From: Symbiodinium natans
Lineage: Eukaryota > Sar > Dinophyceae > Suessiales > Symbiodiniaceae
Direction: 5' to 3'
Assembly (NCBI GenBank): GCA_905221605.1
Contig: CAJNDS010002344.1
Span: forward strand, 374,883 to 438,882
DNA: 64,000 nt
In this document: one piece after another, positions 30,485 through 42,982 of the stretch
Numbering within the stretch: position 1 is the stretch's first letter
Layout: each line of letters opens with the position of its first letter
Program-made: the position numbers and the translations under genes
The notes under the pieces: model-generated
Database searches by the model: none
What the model saw: the letters and a program-made list of their open reading frames with translations, nothing else
Told to the model about the DNA's origin: nothing

Positions 30485-31852
30485 TACAGGGTCCTGAATC
30501 ATTAGTATCCCTTAGGGTCGTATATAATTATATTTTACGTTTACTACAATTTCCCCCAAAACCCTATTCAAAATAAGAAGGCCCCTATATTAGCGTCAGC
30601 TCTGTGTGGAGTTCGGAGGCATCAGCCCTGGAGGAAAAAGACGCGCGAACCGCCCCACCGAAAGGTTCCCAAAAGGAGAGCCGAAGCTCTAAAGGCCTGG
30701 AACGTCCTCGAGCATCCTCTAACCCTAAGCCCTAAGCCCTAAACCCTAAACCCTAAACCCTAAACCCTAAACCCTAAACCCTAAACCCTAAACCCTAAAC
30801 CCTAAACCCTAAACCTAAACCCTTAATCTCAATCACTCAATCGCTTTTGGATCATGGCCCTAAGTCCCTGAAACCACAGCCCTGCAATTGCAAAACGAAG
30901 CCGTCTATCGGAGAACTCCGAATAGCACCAAACTTCAGGGGGCCTTTGGGGCTCCTGGGTTTAGGGTTTATAGGGCTTAGGGCTTTGGGCTTAGGGCTTA
31001 GGGTTTAGGGTTTAGGGTTTAGGGTTTAGGGTTTAGGGTTTAGGGTTTAGGGTTTAGGGTTTAGGGTTTAGGGTTTAGGGTTTGGGGCAGTTCTTGTTTT
31101 TGTTCGCGAGGTCTATGGCTCGGGCTTTTCGCCTTGCAAAGAAAGCTTTCGGCTGAGGACCCAAGCCCCAAGTTCCCTCAAACGCCGACGACGCAGCGGG
31201 CATGTTGCGTGCCAGCCCGGTCATCGAACCCCACCCCCGCCCGAAGCCCTAATTCCTAACCAGGGGTTTAGGGTTAGGGTTTAGCGTTTAGGGTTCAGGG
31301 TTCAGGGTTTAGGGGTTAGGGTTCAGGGTTTGGGGTTGAGGGTTTAGAGTTGAGGGTTGAGGCGAGGGTTGAGGGTTGAGGTTGAGGGTTGAGGGTTTAG
31401 GGTTTCCTCAACCCCACAAAGCCCGGAAAACCCAGACCGCAAAATTTCCCCCCAAACAAACCCAGACTTTTTCAATGTGCAACCCTCAAGTAAGGCACCC
31501 CCATTTACATTCCTGGGGCCCCGGCTTTAGGATTGAGGGTTTGGGGTTTAGGGTTTAGGGTTTAGGGCTAGGGTTTAGGGTTTAGGGTTGAGGGCTTAGG
31601 GCTTAGGGCCTAGGGCTTAGGGCTTAGGGCTTAGGGTGCATGATGCGTGCAGGCTGACGGTGATGTTTAAGGCTGCGCCCCGGCTTCCTGAGGAAGGTGG
31701 GGCATGGTGTGGGGCTTTGGGGTCTAGGGTTTAGGGTTTAGGGTTTAGGGTTTAGGGTTTAGGGTTTAGGGTGTAGAAGCTCAATAGGAACCTGGAGAAA
31801 GCCCTGGCTAAGCCCCCAACAGCCTTTATTTCCCCCAAAATCCCTAAGAGCC

Positions 31853-31891
<39 letters not shown>

Positions 31892-33540
31892 ACCCTAAAC
31901 CCTAAACCCTAAACCCTAAACCAAAGCGACCTAAGAGGGCCCTACAAGCGCTTGAGGCATCGTGGGAGGAGGAGCCCAAAAACCCGAGTGGGCTCTTTTG
32001 GTGGCTGGTTCGTAGAAGGGCATGAGGGAATAAGGTACCCTATATAATCCCTTAAAGAGCATATCTATATATATATATATAGATATCTATAGGGCCTGAA
32101 TATAGAATCCTTCAACGGGTATAGAGAGGGCCCGAATATATAATCCCTCAAAGGGTATATGGGGCCCTAATCCCTCATTCCCTGCTAAGAACCAGGGGGG
32201 TTTCAGGCGTCTTTAAGGTTGTAGGGCTGGGGAGGGAGGAGAGATTGAGGTTTTTTGTTGGTTTAAATTAGGGTCTGGAGTTTGGGGCTTATAAGGTTTC
32301 GGGTTCAGGGTTGAGAGTTTAAGGTTTAGGGTTCAGGGGAGATAAAGGTTTTTAGGTTTGGCTTTTTGGGTTTCAGCTCAGAAAGATGCCAAGCAGACTC
32401 AACCTGGAGCCCTAATGGTGTATCCTTGGTTAGGGCACCGAGTGGTGCCCTAAAACCCTAAACGCTAAACCCGAAACGCTATACTACCTGACATAACCAG
32501 AAACCATCGCTAAAATCAGTGTTAAGGGCTTAGTGTTCAGAATTAAGGGTTTCTAAGGCCTCGTTTATCCTAAATGCGAAGGAATCATGCGGGTTCGTTA
32601 GCACTCAGGGCTTGGGCTTTAAGAGTTCTCGATCTCTTTGCCCTTTAGCGACCTATCTCGCCGGCAGGCGTGCAACCGCTGTGTGAGCTGGCCAAACATG
32701 GTAGCTTCTGAAGGGACCCTTGGGATATGTATGGGTTCAGGGTATTGATATCCGTGAAGCAGCTTACGGTTTAGAGTGCCCTGAACCCCAAACCCTGAAC
32801 CCTAAACCCTAAACCCGGGTGTTTAGAGTGTACATACACTGCCAACCCCCACACCTTCGACGAAACGCAGAACAACTGCTGCATGGACGACACACTGCCA
32901 TAGTGTGCAGGCGGGCGCTGAAGCAAAATGGAACCTAGAAACCCACCTAAACCCTAAACCCTAGAAACCCACCCCCCAAGCCCCTGAACCTTAAGCTCCA
33001 GCTTCCTTAGACATGGTGTTCCTTGTTGTTGAAGAGGGGAATATTCACCATACGGTTTAGGGTTTAGGGTTTAGGGTTTAGGGTTTAGGGTTTAGGGTTT
33101 ATAGGGTTTAGGGTTTAGGGTTCTGAGGGGAGTCGAGTAAATCCACAAAAAAAGGCTATGACAAGTCTTAAAACCACCCCACCCGGGGCGCCCCCCAGAA
33201 CATGTCGATTCAGGTGTAGGGCCGATGGTTCTTGAACCCGATCTCCCCCGCAAGCTTCAGCAATAGAAGCTACAACGCGGCAGTTTCAGGGGTTTACTAT
33301 AGGTGTCTGAACTAAATTACTCATAGTATTCCCTGACGGCCTCTTTATAATTGTACAAAAATCACCCCCAAAGCCCATTCCAATTATGAAGCCCCTATAT
33401 TATCAGGTTGAGGTCCCTGAACCCACGCCCTAATGATGCCTTCTCCTGCCCACCGTGAGGGTGCAGAGACTGGACTAGGGCTTAGCAGCACATGTGTGGG
33501 TTTAGGGTTTAGGGTTTGGGGTTTAGGGTTTAGGGTTTAG
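30485..33540. other. arrays and weak exons downstream of gene C
   Basis: Opposed arrays: CCCTAAA at 30735-30822, TTTAGGG at 30992-31082, TTTAGGG at 31728-31772, CCCTCAA at 31855-31892, and TTTAGGG at 33055-33120. Exon-like stretches are 30590-30720 (SSEASALEEKDARTAPPKGS), 31922-32010 (KRPKRALQALEASWEEEPKN) and 32659-32713 (RPISPAGVQPLCELAKHGSF after a TTTAG acceptor). A family 8 element (32012-32195) has ends resembling GGTTCTTAGCAGGGAATGAG. No gene was assembled. Confidence 0.4.
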
Positions 33541-33622
33541 GGTTATTTGGGGTCCTTATCGGAAGGGGATCCTACGATTTGGAGATCTATAGTCGGGGCA
33601 CCGAATTTTCGTCGACCCCCGC

Positions 33623-33625
<3 letters not shown>

Positions 33626-33711
<86 letters not shown>

Positions 33712-33737
33712 CGTGTGTGTGTGTGTGTGTGTGTGTT
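33626..33737 (+). repeat. (GT)n microsatellite
   Basis: About 110 bases of nearly perfect GT repeats with one GGTGC break. It sits at the end of a family 6 type element and may adopt Z-DNA. Confidence 0.98.
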
Positions 33738-33764
33738 GACCGGTGCTTGTTAGGGTTTACTGCC

Positions 33765-33875
33765 CCTAATATGGTCCCTCACCCCCTTTTGAAGGGTTCT
33801 GAAGTATGGACCCTTACGTTCGTAAGGGGTATATAAGGGCTCCCCTTTTAAGGGCCGGACCATGTAACTACCCTA
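33765..33875. mobile_element. family 9 element
   Basis: Shares GAAGGGTTC-(T/C)-(G/A)-AGTATGG, GGGGTATATAAGGG and CCATG-AACTACCCTAAG with a copy at 56447-56565, and in part with 43610-43725 and 14735-14810. Confidence 0.6.
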
Positions 33876-34559
33876 AGGCTAGGACTTGGGGTTTCGGCAC
33901 CCTGAGGCCGTTGTGACGCAAGGGCCGCCCTTTTCCTTTCAGAAAGCCGCGTCCCAAACCCTATTTACAACAAACCCCAATAAATTCCAAAGACTCCCCT
34001 GGTTCTAAACCCTAAACCCGAAACCCCGGAGTTTGGTCTTAGGGCCTGGCGGTTGAGAAACCTTAGACTCTCAGACCCTAAGCCCTAAACCCTAAATCCC
34101 AAACCCTAAACCCTAAACCCTAAAGGGGTCTTAATTTCCTAAGACTTAGGGAAGCTGATACGGCTTCTCTACTAGCTTCAAGGATTAGAGGGTCTCTTCT
34201 GGAGCTGTTCCTTCGGGGTTTTAGGGCTTAGCTGCTCAACCCTGTGCCCTGTGTAAACCCATTCTATTTCCTACAGCACCCAAGCAGCAGAACAGCCCAT
34301 AGTCCTCTAAACCCAGACACGCCAAGAATGGCCCCTGTATATAAAGCCTGCAAACCACCACAATATTGCCGTGAGAACCTCTCAAAGCCCAAAAACCCTA
34401 ACCCTTCCAAACCCCCAAACCGCCAAAGCCTGAACCCAAAGCCCTGCTAAGTGCCTAAGCCTGACCCCAAACCCTAAACCACCTAAACCCCTACGACTCC
34501 TAAAACCTACATCTACTAAAAGCCTTAGCTAGAACCCCTAAAATTGCCCCGAACGCCAA

Positions 34560-35255
34560 GCCCTAAACCCTAAACCCTAAACCCCAAACCCCAAACCCCA
34601 AACCCCAAACCCCAAACCCTAAACCCTAAACCCTAAAGCCTAAACCCTAAACCCCCAAAACCGCCAAAAGCAGGCAGCCAGCCGTCGTTCAGTTGGACGG
34701 CGCCTCTGCCAGGCGATGGCAAGGCGGGACTTCCTTGTCCTTTGGGGAGGGTTTAGGGTTTAGGGTTTAGGTTTAGGGTTTAGGGTTTAGGGTTTAGGGT
34801 TTAGGGTTTAGGGTTTAGGGTTTAGGGTGTAGGGTTTAGGGTTTAGGGTTTAGGGTTTAGGGTTGAGGGTTTAGGGTTTAGGGTTTAGGATTTAGGGTTT
34901 AGGGTTTAGGGTTTAGGGTTTAGGGTTCAGGGTTCAGGGTTCAGGGTTTAGGGTTTAGGGTTGAGGGTTTGCCCAAAGGGTCCGTGTGCCTCATTCTTGT
35001 ATTCTTGGGCCCCAGCATTTCCTATTTAGGTACATGGACGAGTTGCAATAAAGCCCTAAACCCTAAACCCTAAACCCTAAACCCTAAAACTCGCCTCCAG
35101 CTTGAATTGTGTGCACAGTCTCGTAGCTGTCTAGGCCCTGTCTCCTACGAAACGGCCAGGGGCTCAGTCCGCAAATCAGGGCTTTTCATTTTGGGTTTAG
35201 GGTTTAGGGTTTAGGGTTTAGGGTTTAGGGTTTAGGGTTTAGGGTTTAGGGTTTC
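34560..35255 (+). repeat. opposed telomere arrays around two exon-like segments
   Basis: CCCTAAA (34560-34650), exon-like 34679-34747 (RRLCQAMARRDFLVLW), TTTAGGG (34748-34965), CCCTAAA (35053-35085), exon-like 35096-35185 (LELCAQSRSCLGPVSYETAR), TTTAGGG (35197-35254). It is a very regular example of the exon/array layout, but the exons were not joined into a gene. Confidence 0.6.
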
Positions 35256-37900
35256 ATTTGGGGGCTTCGGGTTGAGGGGTTAGGGTTTCGAGCGTCTTGC
35301 TGTTGGAGGGCGCTTGTGAGGGGCCATGAAACGGACACCCTATATTCCCTACAGCAGCCCTATAAAGCCCCAAAAACCTCAAACGCTAAAAAACCCTAAA
35401 ACTTCTAAGAAACCGAAACGTCTTAAACACCCGAAATCCTAAGACCCAAAAGCCCTAAAGACTTTAAAGCCCGTAAGGCCCCAAAGTCCCTACTTAGGAG
35501 ATACTTTAAGCCCCAAGTATTCCCCCCCATTCAGGTACATGGACTCAGGGAAACCCACAAACGTCCCTCAACACCTTCTCCCTAAGGGTTCATGTACCCA
35601 TATAGTATATACTTGGGCTCTAAAGCTACCATATGAGAACCCCTTTAAGGCCCAAGTATAGACTATATAGGTACATGGACCCTTAGGGTCTTCTGCATAG
35701 TGTATATATCCTTGTACTTTCAGGGACCTGATACTTGAGTCCTTAAGGGTCTAGGAACCTTAAGAACTCAAGAAATCTGGCCCCCGAAGGTACAGGGTTA
35801 TTCTTAGGTCCAGGGAAGTATAGGACGAGGGACCCAAATTAAGGGTCTATGCTTGGAACCCTAAACCCTAAACCCTAAACCCTAAACCCTAGATTGCGAC
35901 TGAGGCGTGGAGGTCGGAGAGCTGGCAGGCGGAACCCTTCCCCATACATTCGACTCGGGTTTGAAGCTTTGGAGCCTTCTACCTTCCTTAGGGTTTGGGG
36001 TTTGGGGCTTAGGGTTTAGGGTTTAGGGTTCAGGGTTTAGGCTAGAAAGGGCCTTGAGGGTAGCTTAAATATTCTCGGGCGCTTGGGTTTGCGAGGTTGT
36101 TTTGAGACTGCAGAATCTAGAGAGAACGCGTAGTCGCAAAACACACCAGTACTGGGCTTGCCATGTCTTAGGCCCTAAACCCTAAACCCTTAACCCTTAA
36201 CCCTGAACCCTAAACCCTAAACCCTAAACCGAAACCCTAAACCCTTAGCTTACCGCCTCAGAGATTGGGCTTCAGGTTCAAGACGCCCTGAGCCCAGAAA
36301 TCACAGAAGCCCTCAGCCTAAAAGCCCCTAAGCCCTAAACCCAAGACCCTTAACCCTAAACCCTGATTCCTAACCTAAGACCCCGTGTGGGCAGGCCAGA
36401 TCATGGTCAAGTGCGGGCTCAGGGTGGCGAGGCGTGCGAAGCTCCGAAGTTCTTCCTTTGTTCTCAGTCCTGGTTTGATTCAGGTGTTAGGTGAGCAATA
36501 AACCCTTCCCGCCAAAATCCTAAGCACCCTAAAACCTAAACCCTAAACCCGCGCTACTTAAAAGGCTCAGGGAACTTATAGTCGGCTACAAGTATTGGTA
36601 TATGGGTGGTTCCTAGAATAAGAGTTAGAGCACTTTGGGGTACACATGAGGGCGGGGGCCCTGACACTTGGGAGCCCATGTGCATCCTTAGTGAGGTTTT
36701 CCTGACTTCATCACCTACATGCTACGTTTGTGAGCCTTGAAAACACCACACCCCTCCAATAACCCCTCAACCTCAATAGTCGAGAAAGTAGCCGTTTTAT
36801 ATTTTGTTGAGTTTGGGGGAGGCTCATATGCACGACTCCCAGTACTGAACCCTAAACATAAAACCCTCAACCCTAAACCCTAAACCCTATTGAGAACTTG
36901 AGGCCCCCGGTAAGATTTCAACCTTCAGCCTTACACCCGAGACCCTTCCTATGAGGGTACTTCCCCCAAAATAGGGACACCCCTTTTGTACCCCTAAACC
37001 CCTAAACCCCTAAACCCCTAAACCCCTAAACCCCTAACCCCTAAACCCCTAAACCCCTAAACCCCTAAACCCCTAAACCCCTAAACCCCTAAACCCCTAA
37101 ACCCCTAAACCCCTAAACCCCTAAACCCCTAACCCAAAACCCTAAACCCTAGACCCCTTTTGTACCACAAAAAGAGTGGGATCCCCTTAAAGGGACCCCC
37201 CAAAAGGGTACCCCCCCATTTTCGTACACCCCAAATGAGGGTCTAAAGTTTAGGGTTTCGGGGCGAGGCGCCTGGGACTCCTGGTCGTATCGCTGAGTGG
37301 CCGGAGCATCAGCCTATGAGGCAACGCGAGTTTATAGAGATTTGTTTGAGGGTTTGGCGTTTTGGGGTTTAGGGTTTAGGGTTTAGGGTTCAGGGTTCAG
37401 GGTTTAGGGTTGGGCTCATCCAGAGTGCTCTTGAGGGCGATGTGGGCAACTGTTCAAGCTTCAGGCCCAGAAGAATTCGGCAACTAAGTTCCTAGTGAGA
37501 CCGGTTTGTGAAGTTGGCGCTGCATGGTGTAGGGTTAGGGTCTAGGGTTTAGGGTTTAGGGTTTAGGGTTTAGGGTTTAGGGTTTAGGGTTTAGGGTTTA
37601 GGGTTTAGGATGGTTCATCCTTCCATGAGGGCCCATCGAATTGTCAAACAAAGAATCTACCGAGGTCTCGAGAGTAAATCAGGTTCGTTCTACCAAGAAG
37701 TGTACCCTAAGCCCTAAACACTAAACCCTAAACCCTAAGCCCAGAACCCCAAAACCCTGAACCCTAAACCCCTAAACGCCAAACCCTAAACCCTGGGAGA
37801 GGCTTGTACATACGGGGTTGGCATCCCCGGTGGCCTGGAGGGACGGGATTTGAGGCTGTGTGCCCTGAGGTTCAGGCACTAAGGATTTAGGATTTACGGG
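35256..37900. other. no gene assembled; repeat-rich
   Basis: Short inverted elements (35525-35840, with TATAGTATATACTTGGG type motifs), degenerate arrays, and a ~17-unit CCCCTAAA array at 36985-37132. One weak exon-like stretch is 37432-37492 (QSALEGDVGNCSSFRPRR). Confidence 0.45.
36985..37132 (+). repeat. CCCCTAAA variant array
   Basis: About seventeen 8-bp CCCCTAAA units, one with a base missing: an octamer variant of the telomere repeat, homogeneous within the block. Confidence 0.95.
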
Positions 37901-37906
37901 CCTAGG

Positions 37907-38030
37907 GTACCCTAAACCACCCTAAACCACCCTAAACCACCCTAAACCACCCTAAACCACCCTAAACCACCCTAAACCACCCTAAACCACCCCAAACCAC
38001 CCTAAACCACGAAACCACCCTAAACCCAAA
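37907..38030 (+). repeat. CCACCCTAAA array
   Basis: Ten to twelve 10-bp units of CCTAAACCAC, a further local variant of the telomere repeat. Confidence 0.95.
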
Positions 38031-38040
38031 CTCCCCCCCA

Positions 38041-38070
38041 CACCCCCACACACACACACACACACACCCA

Positions 38071-38149
<79 letters not shown>

Positions 38150-38264
38150 ACACACCCACACACCCACACACCCACACACCCACACACCCCCACACCCGCA
38201 CACCCGCACACCCGCACACCCGCACGCGCACGCGCACGCGCACGCACACCCACACCCACACCCA

Positions 38265-38354
<90 letters not shown>

Positions 38355-38355
38355 T
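38041..38355 (+). repeat. CA/CCCA/CGCA microsatellite complex
   Basis: CA repeats, then CCACA and CCGCA variants, CACGCG, then a ~70-base GCAC run. The minus-strand ORFs through it (CVCVCV, RACVRACV) are microsatellite translations. Confidence 0.98.
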
Positions 38356-38517
38356 GCACGCGGTCTCTTGGCTTCCCCTTCTGAAGTCCATATGAGTTTC
38401 TTGCATGCTAAAGAGAAAGACAAGAAGACAATCGAGAAGAGGAGCTTACATGTCTTCCTACCTTGCTCTTTCCTCATCGCTCCCCCTCCTCTCTGCTCGC
38501 TCGCTCGCTCTCTCCCC

Positions 38518-38557
<40 letters not shown>

Positions 38558-38783
38558 TTATCTCTTCTTTTCTTTTATGGGCGGTATGTCTGGTATCTCG
38601 GCCTGGGGAATCTCTTGACGAAGTGCACGGAGAGAAAACGAAAGCTCTGAAGTATAATAACGGACATGTAAAGTAAAGGTATATGCAAATTATTTTATAA
38701 CCAAGAGCAAAAGCCAAATGGGACATAAGTATGTATATATATATATATATGTACCGGTTTAAGTATGGGATAAAGATAAACAG

Positions 38784-38894
<111 letters not shown>

Positions 38895-39491
38895 CCGCCC
38901 CCTCACCCCAGGAGAAAGTCCCAGCACCCAAGAATCAGAAGCAAGTACTGATCCCCCCCCCTCCCCCGACATCCCCAAACCCTCAACCCCAAAGTCAGAA
39001 CGAAGCACGGCGACTGTGGGCTCCCAATTTCAGGGTTCGGGGTTTAGGGTGCGTGTAGATTTAGGGTTTAGGTTTGGGGTGCGCGTAGGTTTAGGGTTTA
39101 GGGTTTAGGGTTTAGGGTTTAGGGTTCAGGGTTCAGGGTTTAGGGTTTAAGTTTAGGGTTTAGGGCGCGCAAAGATTTTAGGGTTCGGGGGCTTTGGGAT
39201 GCTGATGGCTCGGACCCCTTAGGCCCTCTGGGCTAAGGAGTTCAGGGTTTAGGGTTTAGGGCTTCAGGTTTTTAGGGCCCAAAAAACTAAACCCTAAACC
39301 CGAAACCCTAAACCTTTAGGGTTTTCTTTTCGGGTTTTGGGGTTGAGGGTTTGGGGTGGGTAGTCGGGTGGCAGGATGAAGCCTGAGTCTTAAAGCCTAA
39401 ACCCTAAAACCCTGACCCCTACCTGGAGGTTCAGGGTTTAGGGTTTAGGGTTTAGGGTTTAGGGTTTAGGGTTTAGGGTTTAGGGTTTAGG

Positions 39492-39635
39492 GTACTTGGA
39501 GGTTCATGGTACTTATTAACCAAGTATATTGCACTTATAACTCACTCATAAGCCCCTTAAGTGTCCCATTTTTGTTATAAGTACAGTTATAAGTTATAAG
39601 TACAGTTATAATTGGTTAATAAGTACCATGAACCC
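39492..39635. mobile_element. family 3 inverted-repeat element
   Basis: Left end TACTTGGAGGTTCATGGTAC and right end AATAAGTACCATGAACCCT, with a TATAAGTACAGTTATAA palindromic middle. Compare 6818-6990. Confidence 0.75.
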
Positions 39636-39837
39636 TAAGACTGTGGGCACACGACCTTTCGAAACCCTGTGCCGGGCCACGGATTTCTTTGCCTGCAGAG
39701 AGCGATACAAAAAGAAGAAGCCGCCTGCCTGGGGAGGGCTGGGTCCTATAACTTTAGCTGGTATGAGAACATGAGAACCCTTAGATGTGTACCCTATCCA
39801 CTAAGACCCCAAAACCCTAAACCCGCAAAACCCCTAA

Positions 39838-39942
39838 ACCCTAAACCCTAAACCCTAAACCCTAAACCCTAAACCCTAAACCCCTAAACCCCTAAACCCC
39901 TAAACCCCTAAACCCCTAAACCCCTAAACCCTAAACCCTAAA
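39838..39942 (+). repeat. CCCTAAA/CCCCTAAA array
   Basis: About seven CCCTAAA units, then six CCCCTAAA units, then two CCCTAAA units: another sharp variant switch. Confidence 0.95.
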
Positions 39943-41462
39943 CTTTAGGGTTTTAGGGCCAAAGGATCTGACAGATCTCGGCCCTTGTTGCACCCCGCGT
40001 GCTGCAGTTCGGGAGGAGTGGAAATGGTGGAGACCCCAATTCCCCGCCGCTGAGCAGCATGTTTAAAGGGATCCTAATCGGAACCCCCAAACAGGGAGCC
40101 GCAAGAAGACAGTAGGAAGACAGAGGGAATACAAGGACCCCGGTAGGTACGTTCCTAATATTATAATAAAAAAATCCCTTCAATAGTATACGTAGTAGGA
40201 ATGTGATTACAGGGAATATCAGGACCCTGATAGGTATATTCCTACTGTTTATCCCTTTTTAATGTTTTGATGTTTTCTTCAAGCCCTCAACCCTAAACAT
40301 TCGGGCGAATCAGCAGACACGACAATCAGGCTCCTCGGAGCTTCCTTCGGTTTCCGTAAACCCTAAACCCAAAATCCTAAACCCTAAGCCCTAAACCCTA
40401 AAACCCTGATCCCAAAAAATCACGTAAAGCCCTCAACCCCTAAAATCTTCAACCCTAGACCCTAGAGCTAGAACCTAAAACCCGTCTAGACCCTGTGGAA
40501 GCCTTGGGTTGGACCTCAACCCCTACGTAAAGCCTTAACCTTGATGCTCACGAAACGTGTAGGTTTTAGGAGGTTGCCCTAGTGGTGCAGTTCGTGTGGG
40601 GCCATGGTCCGCCGGCCCCCGCAGCCGGCATCGCGTGCCAGGCGGTCTTCAGGGGTTTAGGGTTTCGGGTTAGGGTTTAGGGCCATGTACCCCTAAACCC
40701 TAAACCCTATAAACCCTAAACCCTAAACACTATAAACGGTGCACACTCTACGGGTGTGGTCTCGGGGTCTCTCAGGTAGCTGAAAGGGTGCCCAGGGTGG
40801 GGTTTCAAGGCGGATGCAAGAAAGTCTACAGTCAAACTTGCACCCTAAACCCCTACTGGATCTAGTACACCCTATAGACCTTAAACTCTAAACTGCTTAC
40901 CCTAGTGGATTCATGGTTTGTTCATGGCTATGGCGGGACCCGGGATTCAATTGACAATTAGGGTTTAGGGTTTCGGGTTTCGGGTCGATGCCCCATAACT
41001 GTTGTTTGCGGCTTCACGTAGGTCACGTGTCCTGGAAAATCGAGGATGGCAGATTAACCTAGTAGCTGAATGAGTACCCTTTACACTTTTTTCGGGTACT
41101 AAACCCTAAACCCTAAACCCTAAACCCTAAACCCTAAACCCTAAACCCTAAACCCTAAACCCCATATCGAACTGAAGGTGTCCACCTTTTGGGGGGCGGT
41201 TATGAAGGCAGCGGCTCTGGGAAGCCTGTTTGCCTTGGGATCCTGAAGCAGAGCTGACAGGGATCAGCCGCGGGCCCCGGAAACTTCGGATCCCTTCTCA
41301 AGAACATGGCTTCGGGTGATTTTGGGGTCTGGGGGATTTGGGTTTAGGGTTTAGGGTTTAGGGTTTGGGTTTAGGGTTTAGGATTTGGGGTTTGGGAGGG
41401 TTTAGGGACTTCGAACATACGCCTCCCCTCCCCTGTTCACTCGTGGTAGGTGCTGAGTAAAG

Positions 41463-41533
41463 GCAACCTGCTCTGCCACTACGTTGGGGAAGCTGCTTTC
41501 TGGAAACGTTGTCGGCGATGTTTACAGCAATAG
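41463..41533 (+). CDS. candidate exon, unknown
   Basis: After GAGTAAAG the sequence reads NLLCHYVGEAAFWKRCRRCL, then QQ and TAG. It could instead leave by a GT donor at AAAC|GTTGTC and belong upstream of gene E. The family is unknown. Confidence 0.35.
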
Positions 41534-41566
41534 ATTGCGGACAGGCATATTGAAAGTACTTGTATA

Positions 41567-41720
41567 TCTATATATATATATATATATATGACCATCTATA
41601 TATATATATATATATTTTTGTTTATTTATTTTATTCATTTATTATTTACATATATATATATACATTAATATAGATACATATTCATATGTTTATCTGTATA
41701 TGTGTATATTTCTTCCTATC
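41567..41720 (+). repeat. TA-rich microsatellites
   Basis: Several runs of ATATAT with CATATG interruptions. Low complexity. Confidence 0.9.
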
Positions 41721-41892
41721 GATAGGTTGTATATAAATTTTGAGGAGACAAAGTGCATGGTGGATGGGTCTATTGAGTACCCAGACCCCTGGAAAATCCA
41801 AAAAGTAGATCCCCACCGCTGCAAGGGTTCCTAAGAATGACCCAACAGTCGTCTAGGGTACTATTTTGGGGGCTCTACTTTTTTTGATCCTT

Positions 41893-42022
41893 CCTTGGGG
41901 GACCAAATGAAGCCCCAAAATTGGGGCCATTTTCCCTATACTACTATAATGCCTGTGAAGGCATATGAACCCTAAACCCTAAACCCTAAACCCTCTTAGG
42001 GTTTATTTCGTCCCCAGGGGTC
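41893..42022. mobile_element. family 1 element with internal CCCTAAA expansion
   Basis: Ends CCTTGGGGGACCAAATGAAG and TTTATTTCGTCCCCAGGG. Where other copies have GAACCATAAACCCTTTTAGGG, this copy has GAACCC followed by repeated CCCTAAA units, then CTCTTAGGG. It appears to show a telomere-like motif inside the element growing into an array. Confidence 0.75.
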
Positions 42023-42210
42023 TGGCTATGCGTTTCATTTTTCTGTTAAAACTTGGAGGCAGCGCTGCTCCCGCCAGCCCTGGCGTCTGGTTGCGCCTCG
42101 GCTCTTGGGGTCCTAAACCCTAAACCCTAAGCCCTATATCCTAAACCCTAAACCCTAAACCCTAAACCCTAAACCCCAAACAACCCTAAACCCTAAACCC
42201 TGACTTCAAG

Positions 42211-42372
42211 CTCGCATTCTGGGACCTCTTGGTAATGGCCCACAAGCGCATCTCATTCGGGGTAAGGGGCTAGCGTGCATTCTTTTCTGGCGAAGGCAAG
42301 GCTTGGGTTTAGGGCTTTGATGCAACTAAGGAAGAAGCACAGGATGCGGAGAACAAGCTTAAGAGTTCCTGG
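42211..42372 (+). CDS. likely 5' exons of gene E
   Basis: Exon 42211-42261 reads LAFWDLLVMAHKRISFG and ends at a strong donor GGG|GTAAGG. Exon 42331-42372 reads EEAQDAENKLKSSW and ends TGG|GTTTAG, a telomeric donor. Both are phase 0, as is the CATCGCAG|CCAAGC acceptor at 42983, so the three exons join in frame. Confidence 0.5.
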
Positions 42373-42744
42373 GTTTAGGGTTTAGGGTTTAGGGTTTAGG
42401 GTTTAGGGTTTAGGGAGCTTCGGCGGATGCTGGTACGTAATGTTTAGACGCGCTTTGCGTGTAGTGCGCGAGAATGGGGTCCGAAACCCTGAGCATCCTA
42501 CACACGCAAGACCCACAGCACCATTCCCTAGGCGCATGCGGTCGGTACAGCAAGGGTTCTCTGGAAGGATCCTTCCAGCAAGACAAACCCTAAACCCTAA
42601 ACCCCTATAAACCCTAAACCCTAAACCCTAAACTGCAAGACTCAGGCAGGCCGGGCCACGCCGGCAAAATGAACACAAACATTTTGTGTGCCTCTCAAGC
42701 TCACGAATGCACGCAGGAGATGTCAAGGGAGCGGCATGCGCGTG

Positions 42745-42810
42745 TGTGTGTGTGTATGTATGTATGTATATATATATGTCTATATATATATATATGTACA
42801 TACAAGCCAC
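42745..42810 (+). repeat. GT and TA microsatellites upstream of gene E
   Basis: Short GTGTGT, GTATGTAT and TATATA runs in the presumed intron or 5' flank. ORFs here (CVCVYVCMYIYM) are artefacts. Confidence 0.9.
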
Positions 42811-42982
42811 ATGTACCATGCATTATGCATGCACACAGGCCGCAGGTATATACCTTTGGATATTCGTATGCTCGTATCAATCCATCCATATCTACCTACC
42901 AGTCAGAATTATTCACAAGCAACGCGCAACAAAAACTCACGAACCAGGCTTGTCGCCCTGAGCCTACCTCTGTCCATCGCAG

